This document shows, one piece after another, positions 19,325-28,185 of a DNA stretch of 64,000 bases. The DNA lies in NCBI RefSeq assembly GCF_030758975.1, contig NZ_CP132359.1, positions 2,452,782 to 2,516,781 on the forward strand, in the 5' to 3' direction. A model generated the notes under the pieces. The model searched no databases. It saw only the letters and a program-made list of their open reading frames with translations, and was not told where the DNA came from. The DNA is from Bosea beijingensis (GTDB taxonomy: Bacteria > Pseudomonadota > Alphaproteobacteria > Rhizobiales > Beijerinckiaceae). A program made the position numbers and the translations under genes. Within the stretch, counting starts at the first letter, position 1, and every line of letters starts with the position of its first letter.

Positions 19325-20374
19325 ATGTCGGGTTTTCATCAGCGCGTATTTTCAGGCATGCAGCCGACCTCGACGCTGCATCTCGGCAATTATCTGGGCG
19401 CGCTGACCAACTGGGTCGCGATGCAGAAGACGCATGAGTGCATCTATTGCGTCGTCGACATGCACGCGATCACGATGTGGCAGGACCCGGCCGATCTGAA
19501 GCGCGCCATTCGTGAGGTCACCGCCGCCTATATCGCCGCTGGCGTCGATCCGAAGACGAGCATCATCTTCAACCAGAGCCAGGTGCGGGGCCATGCCGAG
19601 CTTGCCTGGGTGTTCAACTGCGTCGCCCGCCTCGGCTGGCTGAACCGCATGACCCAGTTCAAGGAAAAGGCCGGCAAGGACCGCGAGAACGCTTCGGTGG
19701 GCTTGTATGCCTATCCGAACCTGATGGCGGCCGACATCCTGCTCTACAAGGCGACGCATGTGCCTGTCGGCGAGGACCAGAAGCAGCATCTGGAGCTGAC
19801 CCGCGACATTGCCCAGAAGTTCAACAATGATTTCGGGCCGCAGATCGCCGAGCTCGGCCTCGGCGCGGGCGAGCTCGGTTTCTTCCCGCAGCCCGAGCCG
19901 ATGATCCAGGGCCCGGCGCCGCGCGTGATGAGCCTGCGCGACGGCACCAAGAAGATGTCGAAATCCGATGCATCCGACTATTCGCGCATCAACCTGACCG
20001 ATGATGCCGAGGCGATCGCCCAGAAGATCCGCAAGGCCAAGACCGATCCCGAGGCGCTGCCCTCCGAGGAGAAGGGTCTTGAAGGCCGGCCCGAGGCCGA
20101 GAATCTCGTCGGCATCTATGCCGGCCTCTCCGGCTCGTCGAAGGACGCGGTGCTCAAGCAGTTTGGCGGCGGCCAGTTCTCCGGCTTCAAGGCGGCGCTG
20201 GTCGATCTCGCGGTCGAGAAGCTCGCGCCGATCGCCGGCGAGATGCGCCGTCTGCTGGCCGACCCGAAGCATATCGACGCTATCCTCGGTCAGGGCGCCG
20301 ACCGGGCCGATGCGATCGCGGCGCCGATCATGCGCGAGGTCAAGGACATCGTCGGCTTCGTTCGGAGCCGGTGA
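19325..20374 (+). CDS. trpS: Tryptophanyl-tRNA synthetase
   Basis: A 349-residue class I synthetase. The HIGH-type motif is [13 protein letters not shown] (HLGN at residues 19-22) and the KMSKS loop is KMSKS at 210-214. Tryptophan/ATP-pocket segments include [20 protein letters not shown] and [31 protein letters not shown]. It charges tRNA-Trp. The length is close to the bacterial norm (about 330-350). It follows murJ by 46 bases and may be in the same transcript. Confidence 0.97.
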   Translation: MSGFHQRVFSGMQPTSTLHLGNYLGALTNWVAMQKTHECIYCVVDMHAITMWQDPADLKRAIREVTAAYIAAGVDPKTSIIFNQSQVRGHAELAWVFNCVARLGWLNRMTQFKEKAGKDRENASVGLYAYPNLMAADILLYKATHVPVGEDQKQHLELTRDIAQKFNNDFGPQIAELGLGAGELGFFPQPEPMIQGPAPRVMSLRDGTKKMSKSDASDYSRINLTDDAEAIAQKIRKAKTDPEALPSEEKGLEGRPEAENLVGIYAGLSGSSKDAVLKQFGGGQFSGFKAALVDLAVEKLAPIAGEMRRLLADPKHIDAILGQGADRADAIAAPIMREVKDIVGFVRSR

Positions 20375-20447
20375 CGCTAGGTGGACTTGCGCCGGGGTGC
20401 CGGCGCAGGCCACCATACCCGTCCCTGAAGCGGCGGCAGGACAATTC

Positions 20448-20942
20448 ATGGTCAAGAGACGGCGGTCCTACGAGACGGGCCATCGCCCGAAGTTCCTCGC
20501 CGTGGTCGATGGCAGCGAGGAATGCGCCAAGGCGATTCGCTTCGCCGCGCGCCGCTGCGCCCGTGTCGGCGCGGCGATCGTCCTGCTTGGCGTCGCTACC
20601 CCGCCCGAGCACGAGACCTGGCTCGGTGTCGGTGAAGTCATGCAGGCCGAAGCCGAGGCCGAGGCCGAGAAGCGCCTCGAAACCGCAGCAGCAGCGGTGC
20701 GGGCGCTGGCCGGGCTCGAACCCGAGATGGTCGTGCGCGTCGGCAACAAGGCCGACGAACTCGTGAAGCTGATCGAGGAGGACGAGGATATCTCGCTGCT
20801 CGTGCTCGCAGCCGGGACGAGCAGCAAGGGCCCCGGCCCGCTCGTCAGCGCGCTCGCCGGCAAATCCTCGGCGAGCTTCCCGATCCCCGTCGCCATCGTG
20901 CCCGGGCATCTGGAGGACGAGGAGATCGACGCCCTCGCCTGA
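20448..20942 (+). CDS. Universal stress protein (UspA family)
   Basis: A 164-residue single USP domain. It reads KFLAVVDGSEECAKAIRFAARRCARVGAAIVLLGVA at the N-terminus. A ligand-loop segment SLLVLAAGTSSKGPGPLVSALAGKSSASFPIPVAIVPG at the C-terminus is similar to the ATP-binding-type G-2X-G-9X-G(S/T) motif. The role is in stress tolerance, details unknown. A GGCAGGA ribosome site supports ATG 20448. It lies between trpS and the Nfu-type gene on the same strand. Confidence 0.85.
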   Translation: MVKRRRSYETGHRPKFLAVVDGSEECAKAIRFAARRCARVGAAIVLLGVATPPEHETWLGVGEVMQAEAEAEAEKRLETAAAAVRALAGLEPEMVVRVGNKADELVKLIEEDEDISLLVLAAGTSSKGPGPLVSALAGKSSASFPIPVAIVPGHLEDEEIDALA

Positions 20943-20961
20943 AGGCGGCGGCTTGCGATTC

Positions 20962-20997
20962 CATTCCGCTGGAATGATTCCAGCCGGCAGCCTATAT
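20962..20997 (+). promoter_or_regulatory. Inverted repeat and RpoH-like promoter candidate upstream of the Nfu-type gene
   Basis: CATTCC-GCT-GGAATG (20962-20976) is a perfect six-base inverted repeat. Overlapping it, CTGGAA (20969-20974), 16 bases, CCTATAT (20991-20997) resembles the heat-shock pattern CTTGAA-N16-CCTATAT with one mismatch in the -35. The nfu start is 49 bases downstream. Confidence 0.35.
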
Positions 20998-21045
20998 CGG
21001 AGCCAGGAACGGCGACCTTGAATCGCCGGTACCGGAGGCAAGTCC

Positions 21046-21606
21046 ATGTTCATCCAGACCGAAGCCACGCCGAATCCGGCGACACTCAAGTTTCTTCCCG
21101 GCCGCGCTGTCATGCCCGACGGCACGCTCGACCTGCGCGACGTTACCGACGCCGAGCGCTCCCCGCTGGCGCAGCGCCTGTTCGGCGTTTCCGGTGTTTC
21201 CGGCGTCTTCCTCGGCTCCGATTTCATCACCGTCACCAAGTCGGACGGTGAATGGCCGCATCTGAAGCCCGCGATCCTCGGCGCCATCATGGAGCATTTC
21301 ATGTCGGGCGCTCCGGTCCTGGCAGCCGGCTCGGCCGCCGATGTGATCGAGGAGGGCGAGTTCTTCGATCCCGCCGATGCGCAGACCGTCGAGACGATCA
21401 AGGACCTGCTCGAAACCCGCATCCGCCCGGCGGTTGCCGGCGATGGCGGCGACATCACCTTCCGCGGCTATCGCGACGGCACGGTCTATCTGGCGATGAA
21501 GGGCTCCTGCTCGGGCTGCCCCTCCTCGACCGCGACGCTGAAGCACGGCATCCAGAACCTGCTGCGCCACTTCCTGCCGGATGTGCGCGAAGTCGAAGCC
21601 GTCTGA
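21046..21606 (+). CDS. NfuA-like Fe-S cluster scaffold/carrier (Nfu-N plus NifU C-terminal domain)
   Basis: A 186-residue protein. The N-terminal Nfu domain starts MFIQTEATPNPATLKFLPG. The C-terminal NifU-like domain (about 110-186) has the cluster-binding pair Cys155 and Cys158 in GSCSGCPSSTATLKHGI. It holds and hands on [4Fe-4S] clusters. The family is widespread in alphaproteobacteria and mitochondria (NFU1). MiaB, a client-type Fe-S enzyme, is encoded about 2 kb downstream. A promoter-like element lies just upstream. Confidence 0.93.
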   Translation: MFIQTEATPNPATLKFLPGRAVMPDGTLDLRDVTDAERSPLAQRLFGVSGVSGVFLGSDFITVTKSDGEWPHLKPAILGAIMEHFMSGAPVLAAGSAADVIEEGEFFDPADAQTVETIKDLLETRIRPAVAGDGGDITFRGYRDGTVYLAMKGSCSGCPSSTATLKHGIQNLLRHFLPDVREVEAV

Positions 21607-21661
21607 GCGAAACGGAACTGTTGGTGACGATGAGCCGGGTGTTTCGCGGAATGACAGCCTG

Positions 21662-22348
21662 ATGCGCATTCTCGCGATCGATACCGCGCTCGGCGCCTGC
21701 TCGGCCTGCGTGCTGGACACGGCCGACATGGTGAAGCCCCTGGCGATCGAGCAGATCGCCATGGATCGCGGCCATGCCGAAGCGCTGATGCCGCTGGTCG
21801 AGCGCGTCATGAAGGATGTCGAGGGCGGCTTCGGTTCGCTCTCGCGCGTCGCCGTGACGGTCGGACCCGGCAGCTATACGGGTCTGCGGGTCGGCGTCAG
21901 TGCGGCGCGTGCCATCGCCTTCGCGGCGGGCATCCCGGCGGTGGGCGTCACCACTGTCGCAGCCTTCGCCGCGCCCCTGATCGGACGTGAATCAGGCCGG
22001 GTCATCGCCGCCGCGCTCGATGCCAAGCATGGTCAGGTCTGGTTTCAGGCCCTGACGGCCGAGGGCAAACCGCTGGTCTCGCTCCGGCAGGTCAGCTATC
22101 GCGACGCGGCCCGGGCCATCGGCGCAGGCCCTGTCAGCCTCGTCGGCTCCTCGGCGCTCGCCGTCGCCAACGAAGCCTGGGCGATCGGCCTCGACGCGCT
22201 GGTGATCGACGATGCCAAGGCGCCCGATATCGCCTGGGTCGCCCGGCTCGGCTTCATCGCCGATCCCGAGAGCGCGCCGCCCCGGCCGCTCTACCTGAAG
22301 GCGCCCGAGACGACGCCACAGGACAAAGCCCGCCTGCCGCGCCGGTGA
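21662..22348 (+). CDS. tsaB: tRNA threonylcarbamoyladenosine biosynthesis protein TsaB (YeaZ)
   Basis: A 228-residue protein of the ASKHA fold. It begins MRILAIDTALGACSACVLD, and the key segment VAVTVGPGSYTGLRVGVSAARAIAFAAGIPAVGV is diagnostic of TsaB. It partners TsaD and TsaE to make the t6A modification at A37 of ANN-decoding tRNAs. The stop overlaps a possible GTG start of rimI, a coupling often seen. Confidence 0.93.
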   Translation: MRILAIDTALGACSACVLDTADMVKPLAIEQIAMDRGHAEALMPLVERVMKDVEGGFGSLSRVAVTVGPGSYTGLRVGVSAARAIAFAAGIPAVGVTTVAAFAAPLIGRESGRVIAAALDAKHGQVWFQALTAEGKPLVSLRQVSYRDAARAIGAGPVSLVGSSALAVANEAWAIGLDALVIDDAKAPDIAWVARLGFIADPESAPPRPLYLKAPETTPQDKARLPRR

Positions 22349-22401
22349 GCGCATCCCCCAAATGGTGGTTGCCCCTTCGTCAGTCTGTGCGAACAGGCGG
22401 C

Positions 22402-22899
22402 ATGGATTGGCTACGCAGACTGCTTCACCCTGATTCGGCCCCGCCGCGCACGATGCGGCTCGATGCCGGCCATGCCTTGCAGGTCGCGACGCTGCATCAT
22501 CAGGGCGGCTTCGCGCGTGGCTGGGAGCCGGCCGAATGCGCGGCGCTGATCGCCGATGCGGCTGTCGTGGCCGATGGCGTCTTCAGCGGCGGCGGACACC
22601 ATCCCGAGGGTTTCGTGATCTCCCGCAAGGCTGCCGACGAGGCGGAGATCCTGAGCATCGTCGTCGCGCCCGCCCGCCGTCGCGACGGTTTCGGCCGCGC
22701 GCTGCTCGCCGCCCATCTCGCCCGGCTGGCCGAGGAGGGTGCGAACCACGTCTTCCTCGAGGTCGAGGAGGGCAATCTGCCGGCGGAGCGGCTCTACCGC
22801 CATTTCGGCTTCCGCGAGGTCGGAAGGCGCAAGGGCTATTACCCCAAGCCGGACGGCACGCGCGCCACCGCGATCGCGATGCGGCTCGATCTCGCGTGA
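22402..22899 (+). CDS. rimI: Ribosomal-protein alanine N-acetyltransferase RimI-like
   Basis: A 165-residue GNAT protein. The acetyl-CoA motif is ILSIVVAPARRRDGFGRALLAAHLARLAEEGANHVFLEVEEGNLPAERLYRHFGFREVGRRKGYY; the LEVxxxNxxAxxLYxxxGFxxxxxRxxYY pattern is typical of RimI. It acetylates the N-terminal Ala of ribosomal protein S18 in E. coli. ATG 22402 has an AGGCGG-like site; a GTG at 22345, overlapping the tsaB stop by four bases, would add 19 residues and is a real alternative. The tsaB-rimI pairing supports the name. Confidence 0.85.
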   Translation: MDWLRRLLHPDSAPPRTMRLDAGHALQVATLHHQGGFARGWEPAECAALIADAAVVADGVFSGGGHHPEGFVISRKAADEAEILSIVVAPARRRDGFGRALLAAHLARLAEEGANHVFLEVEEGNLPAERLYRHFGFREVGRRKGYYPKPDGTRATAIAMRLDLA

Positions 22900-22980
22900 C
22901 AAGCCGGCGCAATCGCGCCATTGACGGCATTCCATTCCCCGCGAGACCGCCGCCCCGCCGATGACCGGACCCGCCTCAGC

Positions 22981-23781
22981 ATGAACGGCCTCCGCTTCGG
23001 TGCGCTCGCCCGTGTGGTGATGCTGTGCATGGGCACGCTCGGGCTCGTCCTCGCCCAGCTCGTCGTCATGCGGGTCATGCCGTCGCGTCGCGGCGCCTTG
23101 CCGCTGCGCTTCCACCGCCTGACCTGCTGGTGCCTCGGCGTGCGCAGGCGGGTGCGGGGCGCGCCGCCGCCGGCCGGAACCGGGGCGCTCATCGTGTCCA
23201 ACCACGTCTCCTGGCTCGATATCGGCGTGATCGGCGCCGAGCGCGAACTCGCTTTCGTCGCCAAGAGCGAGGTCGGCCAATGGCCGGTGGTCGGCTTCCT
23301 CGCCAATCTCCAGCGCACGCTCTACATCGACCGGCAGCGCCGCAGTGCCACCGCAGGCATGGCCGCCACCATGGGCGCGCGCATCGCCAATGGCGAGGAA
23401 GTCGTGCTGTTCGCCGAGGGCACGACCGGCGACGGCACCCGCACCCTGCCCTTCCGCTCCTCCCTGCTCGGCGCCGCGCATCAGGCCATGGGCGATGCCA
23501 CGGCGGATGTGACGGTCTATCCCCTGACCATCACCTATACCGGCTCGCAGGGCCTTCCGGGCGGGCGCATCGGGCGTGGAGCGCTCGCCTGGCATGGCGA
23601 CACCGAGCTCTGGCCGCATCTGAAATATGTGCTGGGATGCGGCGCCGTCGATGTCGAGCTGGTCTGGGGCGAGCCGATCGTGATGGGCCGCGCCACCTCG
23701 CGCAAGGAGGCGACGCGGCTGGCCGAAGCGTCGGTGCGCAAGGCGCGCCAGCAGGCCGTCACCGGCCGGCTCGACGCCTGA
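22981..23781 (+). CDS. 1-acyl-sn-glycerol-3-phosphate acyltransferase (PlsC family)
   Basis: A 266-residue protein with an N-terminal membrane anchor ([23 protein letters not shown]) and a PlsC domain. Motif I is [13 protein letters not shown] (the HX4D catalytic pair). Motif III is [26 protein letters not shown], and motif II lies near [12 protein letters not shown]. It should acylate lysophosphatidic acid in phospholipid synthesis, or a related lipid such as ornithine lipid (OlsA-like); these cannot be separated by eye. ATG 22981 was chosen; a TTG at 22921 is also in frame. Confidence 0.87.
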   Translation: MNGLRFGALARVVMLCMGTLGLVLAQLVVMRVMPSRRGALPLRFHRLTCWCLGVRRRVRGAPPPAGTGALIVSNHVSWLDIGVIGAERELAFVAKSEVGQWPVVGFLANLQRTLYIDRQRRSATAGMAATMGARIANGEEVVLFAEGTTGDGTRTLPFRSSLLGAAHQAMGDATADVTVYPLTITYTGSQGLPGGRIGRGALAWHGDTELWPHLKYVLGCGAVDVELVWGEPIVMGRATSRKEATRLAEASVRKARQQAVTGRLDA

Positions 23782-23866
23782 CGCCGTCTGGTCCGCTGCT
23801 TGCTTATGCTGTTCCTGCGTCCCGCAGCCGTTCCCAAGGCGTCCGATCCGCAGTAAAGGATGCGTT

Positions 23867-25258
23867 TTGGAGACCCGATCCGCACCGATGAAGAAAGTCC
23901 ATATCAAGTCCTTCGGCTGCCAGATGAACGTCTATGACGGGCAGCGCATGGCCGATATCCTGAGCCACCAGGGCTATGAGGAGACGGCCACGCCGGAGGG
24001 CGCGGACCTGATTCTGCTCAATACCTGCCATATCCGCGATCGCGCGGTGCAGAAGGTCTATACGGAGCTCGGCAAGCTCCGCGACATCAAGAAGGCGCAA
24101 GGTGCGGAAGGCCAGGAGACGAAGATCGTCGTCGCCGGCTGCGTCGCCCAGGCCGAGGGCGGCGAGATCCAGCGCCGCCAGCCCGCAGTCGATCTCGTGG
24201 TCGGGCCGCAGGCCTATCATCGCCTGCCCGAATTGCTGGCGGAAGCCGGCAAGCGCCGCGTCGTCGATACCGACCTGCCGGTCGAGGACAAGTTCGGCTT
24301 CCTGCCGGCACCGAAGCGGCAGGCGATCCTGGCGCGCGGCGTTTCGGCCTTCGTCACGGTTCAGGAAGGCTGCGACAAGTTCTGCGCCTTCTGCGTCGTG
24401 CCCTATACGCGCGGCGCCGAGTTCTCCCGGCCGGTCGCGCAGATCATGGCCGAGGTCGAGCGTCTCGCTGAAGCCGGCGTGCGCGACGTCACCCTGATCG
24501 GCCAGAACGTCAACGCCTATCATGGCGAGGGGCCGGACGGCGCCGTCTGGAGCCTGGCGCGCCTGATGCATCGCGTCGCGGAGGTGCCGGGCATCGCCCG
24601 CATCCGCTATACGACCAGCCACCCCAGAGACATGGACCACGACTTGATCGCCGCCCATCGCGATCTGCCGCAGGTGATGCCCTTCCTGCATCTGCCGGTG
24701 CAGGCCGGTTCGGACCGCATCCTCGCCGCGATGAACCGCAAGCATACCGGCGACGAATATCGCCGCCTGATAGAACGTATCCGCGAGGCCCGGCCCGATA
24801 TCGCGCTGTCCTCGGATTTCATCGTCGGCTTCCCCGGCGAGACCGATGCCGATTTCGAGGACACGATTCGCCTCGTCGACGAGATCGGCTTCGCCTCGAG
24901 CTATTCCTTCAATTATTCGCCGCGCCCCGGCACGCCGGCGGCCGATCTCGACGCGCAGATCCCGCGCGAAGTGATGAACGAGCGGCTTTATCGTCTGCAG
25001 GAGCGTATCGAGCACCATCGGCAGGCCTTCAACCGGGCCATGGTCGGACGGACGGTGGATGTCCTCCTGGAAAGAGTGGGACGCTATCCGGGACAGCTTG
25101 CCGGCAAGTCGCCCTATCTGCAGGCTGTGCAGATCGAGAGTGACGCGAATCAGATCGGCGATATCGTGCGGGTGGTGATCGAGAAGACGAGCACGAATTC
25201 CCTGTTCGGCCGGCTGGCGGAGCCGGGCGAGACCGATGGAAAGGGCCTGGCCGCTTGA
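23867..25258 (+). CDS. miaB: tRNA-2-methylthio-N6-dimethylallyladenosine synthase MiaB
   Basis: A 463-residue radical-SAM methylthiotransferase. The N-terminal UPF0004 domain has KSFGCQMN (Cys18), NTCHIRD and VAGCVAQ cysteines. The radical-SAM motif GCDKFCAFC uses Cys169, Cys173 and Cys176. A C-terminal TRAM domain ends near [11 protein letters not shown]. It adds a methylthio group at A37 of tRNA. TTG 23867 is preferred because AAAGGA (23855-23860) is six bases away; ATG 23888 is the homology-style alternative but its nearest GGAG is 15 bases upstream. The Fe-S carrier gene lies upstream. Confidence 0.95.
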   Translation: METRSAPMKKVHIKSFGCQMNVYDGQRMADILSHQGYEETATPEGADLILLNTCHIRDRAVQKVYTELGKLRDIKKAQGAEGQETKIVVAGCVAQAEGGEIQRRQPAVDLVVGPQAYHRLPELLAEAGKRRVVDTDLPVEDKFGFLPAPKRQAILARGVSAFVTVQEGCDKFCAFCVVPYTRGAEFSRPVAQIMAEVERLAEAGVRDVTLIGQNVNAYHGEGPDGAVWSLARLMHRVAEVPGIARIRYTTSHPRDMDHDLIAAHRDLPQVMPFLHLPVQAGSDRILAAMNRKHTGDEYRRLIERIREARPDIALSSDFIVGFPGETDADFEDTIRLVDEIGFASSYSFNYSPRPGTPAADLDAQIPREVMNERLYRLQERIEHHRQAFNRAMVGRTVDVLLERVGRYPGQLAGKSPYLQAVQIESDANQIGDIVRVVIEKTSTNSLFGRLAEPGETDGKGLAA

Positions 25259-25429
25259 GCGCGCCCGGTTTCATTCCCATCTCCAAGGGACGGGCGGCGG
25301 CCTGTCATCAGGCTGAAATCGTTGCGTCCGGTTATGCTGCGAGACGACCCGGCCGGGCGCTCATGCCCGGCTGGAACAGGCGCCGGGGCCGGACCATCGG
25401 CCATCCCGGCCCGAAGCGAGGCGACGCAT

Positions 25430-26614
25430 TTGGCACAGGCTGATTCGACGCAAAGACCCGACCGGAACCCGCGGCGCGATCTGGCGCCCGCCCGCCCCGA
25501 GGGCGGTGTGCGCGAAAGCGCGGGCCGCGAAGGGCTGGCGGCGACGGAGGTCGTGCTCTCCTTCGACGACAACCGTCTCGCCAGCCTGGTCTTCGGCCAG
25601 TACGACCAGAACCTCGCCCATCTCGAGCGCCGGCTCGGCGTCGTGGTCAGCCCCAATGGCAACCACGTCACGGTGAAGGGCGCCCGCGAGACGGCCGAGC
25701 AGGCCGGGCGCGTGCTGAAGACGCTTTACGCCCGTGCCAAGGCCGGCGCGCCGGTCACGCTCGGCGAGGTCGACGGCGCGATCGAGGAAAGCAACGTGCA
25801 GCGCTCGCTCTTCCCGACGGCCGATGCCGGCAAGACCTCCTTCGATGCGGTCGTGACCCGCAAGCGCGGGCCCGTTCGCGCCCGCAATGCCGCGCAGGAC
25901 GCCTATCTGCGCCAGCTCAAGCGCCACGAGCTCGTGCTCGCCGAGGGCCCGGCCGGCACCGGCAAGACCTGGCTCGCGGTCGGGCACGCGGTCTCGCTGA
26001 TCGAGCAGGGCGTGGTCGAGCGCATGATCCTGTCGCGCCCGGCTGTCGAAGCCGGCGAGCGACTCGGCTTCCTGCCCGGCGACATGCGCGAGAAGGTCGA
26101 TCCCTATCTGCGCCCGATCTACGACGCGCTGAACGACTTCATGGAGGCGCGCCATGTCGAGCGCGGCCTGCAGACCGGGATGATCGAGATCGCGCCACTC
26201 GCTTTCATGCGCGGCCGCACGCTCTCGAATGCCGTCGTTCTGCTCGACGAAGCGCAGAATGCCACCTCGATGCAGATGAAGATGTTCCTCACCCGCCTGG
26301 GCGAGGGCTCGCGCATGATCATCACCGGCGATCCCTCGCAGATCGACCTGCCTCCGGGCCAGCGCTCCGGCCTGGTCGAGGCGGTGAAGCTGCTCAAGGA
26401 TGTCGATGGCGTCGGCTATGCCCGCTTCGAGGAAGGCGATGTCGTCAGGCATGAGCTGGTGCGACGCATCGTCATGGCCTATGAGAGCGCTGCGCGCCAT
26501 GAGCGCGCGGAACGGGAAGAGCGCTTGCGCAATCCCGAGACGCCCCCGGATCTCAACCGGGAAGGCGACAGCGAAGGGCTGAAGCGGATGTTGGCGCGGG
26601 AGCGGCCGCGATGA
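25430..26614 (+). CDS. PhoH-family ATPase (YbeZ-like)
   Basis: A 394-residue protein. An N-terminal KH-like part (VVLSFDDNRLASLVFGQYDQNLAHLERRLGVVVSPNGNHVTVKG) precedes the P-loop ATPase. Walker A is GPAGTGKT (residues 173-180) and Walker B is AVVLLDEAQN. TGDPSQIDLP and the arginine-rich C-terminus follow. It is probably an RNA-linked helicase-like ATPase working with YbeY in ribosome/rRNA quality control. TTG 25430 is preceded by an AGGCG-type site; upstream in-frame starts at 25322 and 25334 exist. Its stop overlaps ybeY (ATGA). Confidence 0.9.
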   Translation: MAQADSTQRPDRNPRRDLAPARPEGGVRESAGREGLAATEVVLSFDDNRLASLVFGQYDQNLAHLERRLGVVVSPNGNHVTVKGARETAEQAGRVLKTLYARAKAGAPVTLGEVDGAIEESNVQRSLFPTADAGKTSFDAVVTRKRGPVRARNAAQDAYLRQLKRHELVLAEGPAGTGKTWLAVGHAVSLIEQGVVERMILSRPAVEAGERLGFLPGDMREKVDPYLRPIYDALNDFMEARHVERGLQTGMIEIAPLAFMRGRTLSNAVVLLDEAQNATSMQMKMFLTRLGEGSRMIITGDPSQIDLPPGQRSGLVEAVKLLKDVDGVGYARFEEGDVVRHELVRRIVMAYESAARHERAEREERLRNPETPPDLNREGDSEGLKRMLARERPR

Positions 26615-27183
26615 ACGATCGACCTCGCGGGCGGCGCCCGGCGCCGCCACCCGAGAAGACGTCTCCGGAGATCAATCTCGACGTCAGGGCGCAGTCCCGC
26701 CGCTGGCATGAGCTCGGCAAGCTGCCGAGCCTGCGTGCGCTGCTGAACGAGGCGCTGGACGCCGGCATCGCGGTATCCCCGCGAAAGCCCATGCCCGGCG
26801 CCGAGCTCAGCCTGCTGCTCACCGACGACAAGCGCATCCGCATCGTCAACCGCGACTGGCGCGGCTTCGACAAGGCGACGAACGTGCTGTCTTTCCCGGC
26901 TGCACCCCCGGAGCGCGTCGCGCAGAGCCCGCTGCTCGGCGACATCGTCATCGCCTATGAGACGGTGCTGCGCGAGGCGGAAGCCGAATCCAAGAGCGTG
27001 ATGGACCATCTCCGCCATCTCGCGATTCACGGCCTGCTCCATATCCTCGGCGAGGATCACGAGACCGAGACTGAGGCGCGCCGCATGGAAGCGCTCGAAG
27101 TTGAAGCCCTCGCCCGCCTCGGTGTGGCCGATCCCTATGCCGGTGCCGAGCTCGTCACGGCGCCCGTTCCTTCTTCCGCGTAA
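26611..27183 (+). CDS. ybeY: Endoribonuclease YbeY (rRNA maturation factor)
   Basis: A 190-residue protein with the UPF0054 metal motif HGLLHILGEDH (His140, His144, His150). The strand segment LSLLLTDDKRIRIVNRDWRGFDKATNVLSFP is typical. It acts in 16S rRNA 3'-end maturation and ribosome quality control. The N-terminal 20 or so residues (Pro/Arg rich) extend beyond the E. coli protein. It overlaps phoH by four bases and precedes the CorC-type gene by 12 bases, the classic phoH-ybeY-corC-lnt order. Confidence 0.95.
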   Translation: MNDRPRGRRPAPPPEKTSPEINLDVRAQSRRWHELGKLPSLRALLNEALDAGIAVSPRKPMPGAELSLLLTDDKRIRIVNRDWRGFDKATNVLSFPAAPPERVAQSPLLGDIVIAYETVLREAEAESKSVMDHLRHLAIHGLLHILGEDHETETEARRMEALEVEALARLGVADPYAGAELVTAPVPSSA

Positions 27184-27195
27184 GCCCCCACGATC

Positions 27196-28185
27196 ATGAG
27201 CGACGACAGTCGACAATCCCAGCACGAAACCGCCGGCCGTGGCCTTGGCCACTGGCTCGGCCAATTCCTCGACCGGCTCGGCCTGCGCGGTGGCGGCACG
27301 GCCCGCGAGGAGATCGTCGAGGCTCTGGCCGAGGAGAATGGCGAACTTGCCGATCTCTCCACCCAGGAACGCGCGATGCTCAGCAATGTGCTAAGCCTGC
27401 GCGAGCGTCGCGTCGGCGACGTGATGATCCCGCGCGCCGACATCGTCGCCGTTCCGGCCGAGGCGACGCTGGACGAATTGCTGGCGCATTTCCGCACCGC
27501 CGGCCATTCGCGCCTGCCGGTCTTCGACGACACGCTCGATGATCCTCGCGGCATGGTCCATATCCGCGACTTCCTCGAATACATCGCCGAAAAGGCGCGC
27601 CCCGGGGAAAACGGCCCGCCGGACGAGAACGGCAAGCTCGCGATGCCGCACACTTTGTCCGCCGTCGAGCTTTCGACGCGCCTGTCCGAGACCAAGCTGC
27701 TGCGCCCCGTCCTGTACGTTCCGCCTTCGATGCCGGCGGTCGACCTTCTCGTCCGCATGCAGTCGACCCGCACCCATATCGCGCTGGTCATCGACGAGTA
27801 TGGCGGGACCGACGGCCTCGTCTCGATCGAGGACCTGATCGAGATCGTCGTCGGCGATATCGAGGACGAGCACGATCTCGAGGAGACGCCGATCGTCCCG
27901 GCCGGCGAGAACCGCTTCACGGCGGATGCCCGCGCGACCCTGGCCGAACTGAAGGCGGCGACCGGCGTCGATCTCTCCGGCAACGAGGTCGCCGACGACA
28001 TCGACACGCTGGGCGGCCTGATCGTCACGCTGGCGGGTCGTGTGCCGGCCCAGGGCGAGACCGTGAAGGGACCGGACGGACTCAGCTTCGAGATTCTCGA
28101 TTCCGATCAGCGCCGCGTGAAGCTCCTGACCATCCATTGCCAGAGCGAGCCCGCGGCCGAAGAACCGGCGATGGAGCCGGGTTGA
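27196..28185 (+). CDS. CorC/HlyC-family CBS-domain protein
   Basis: A 329-residue protein. After an N-terminal linker, two CBS domains occur (about residues 70-205: [40 protein letters not shown] and [53 protein letters not shown]-like). A CorC_HlyC transporter-associated domain (about 225-310) follows. It has no membrane segment. Family members are linked to Mg/Co efflux and, in this operon, to envelope or ribosome functions; the exact role is uncertain. The stop overlaps the lnt start by one base (TGATG). Confidence 0.9.
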   Translation: [329 protein letters not shown]

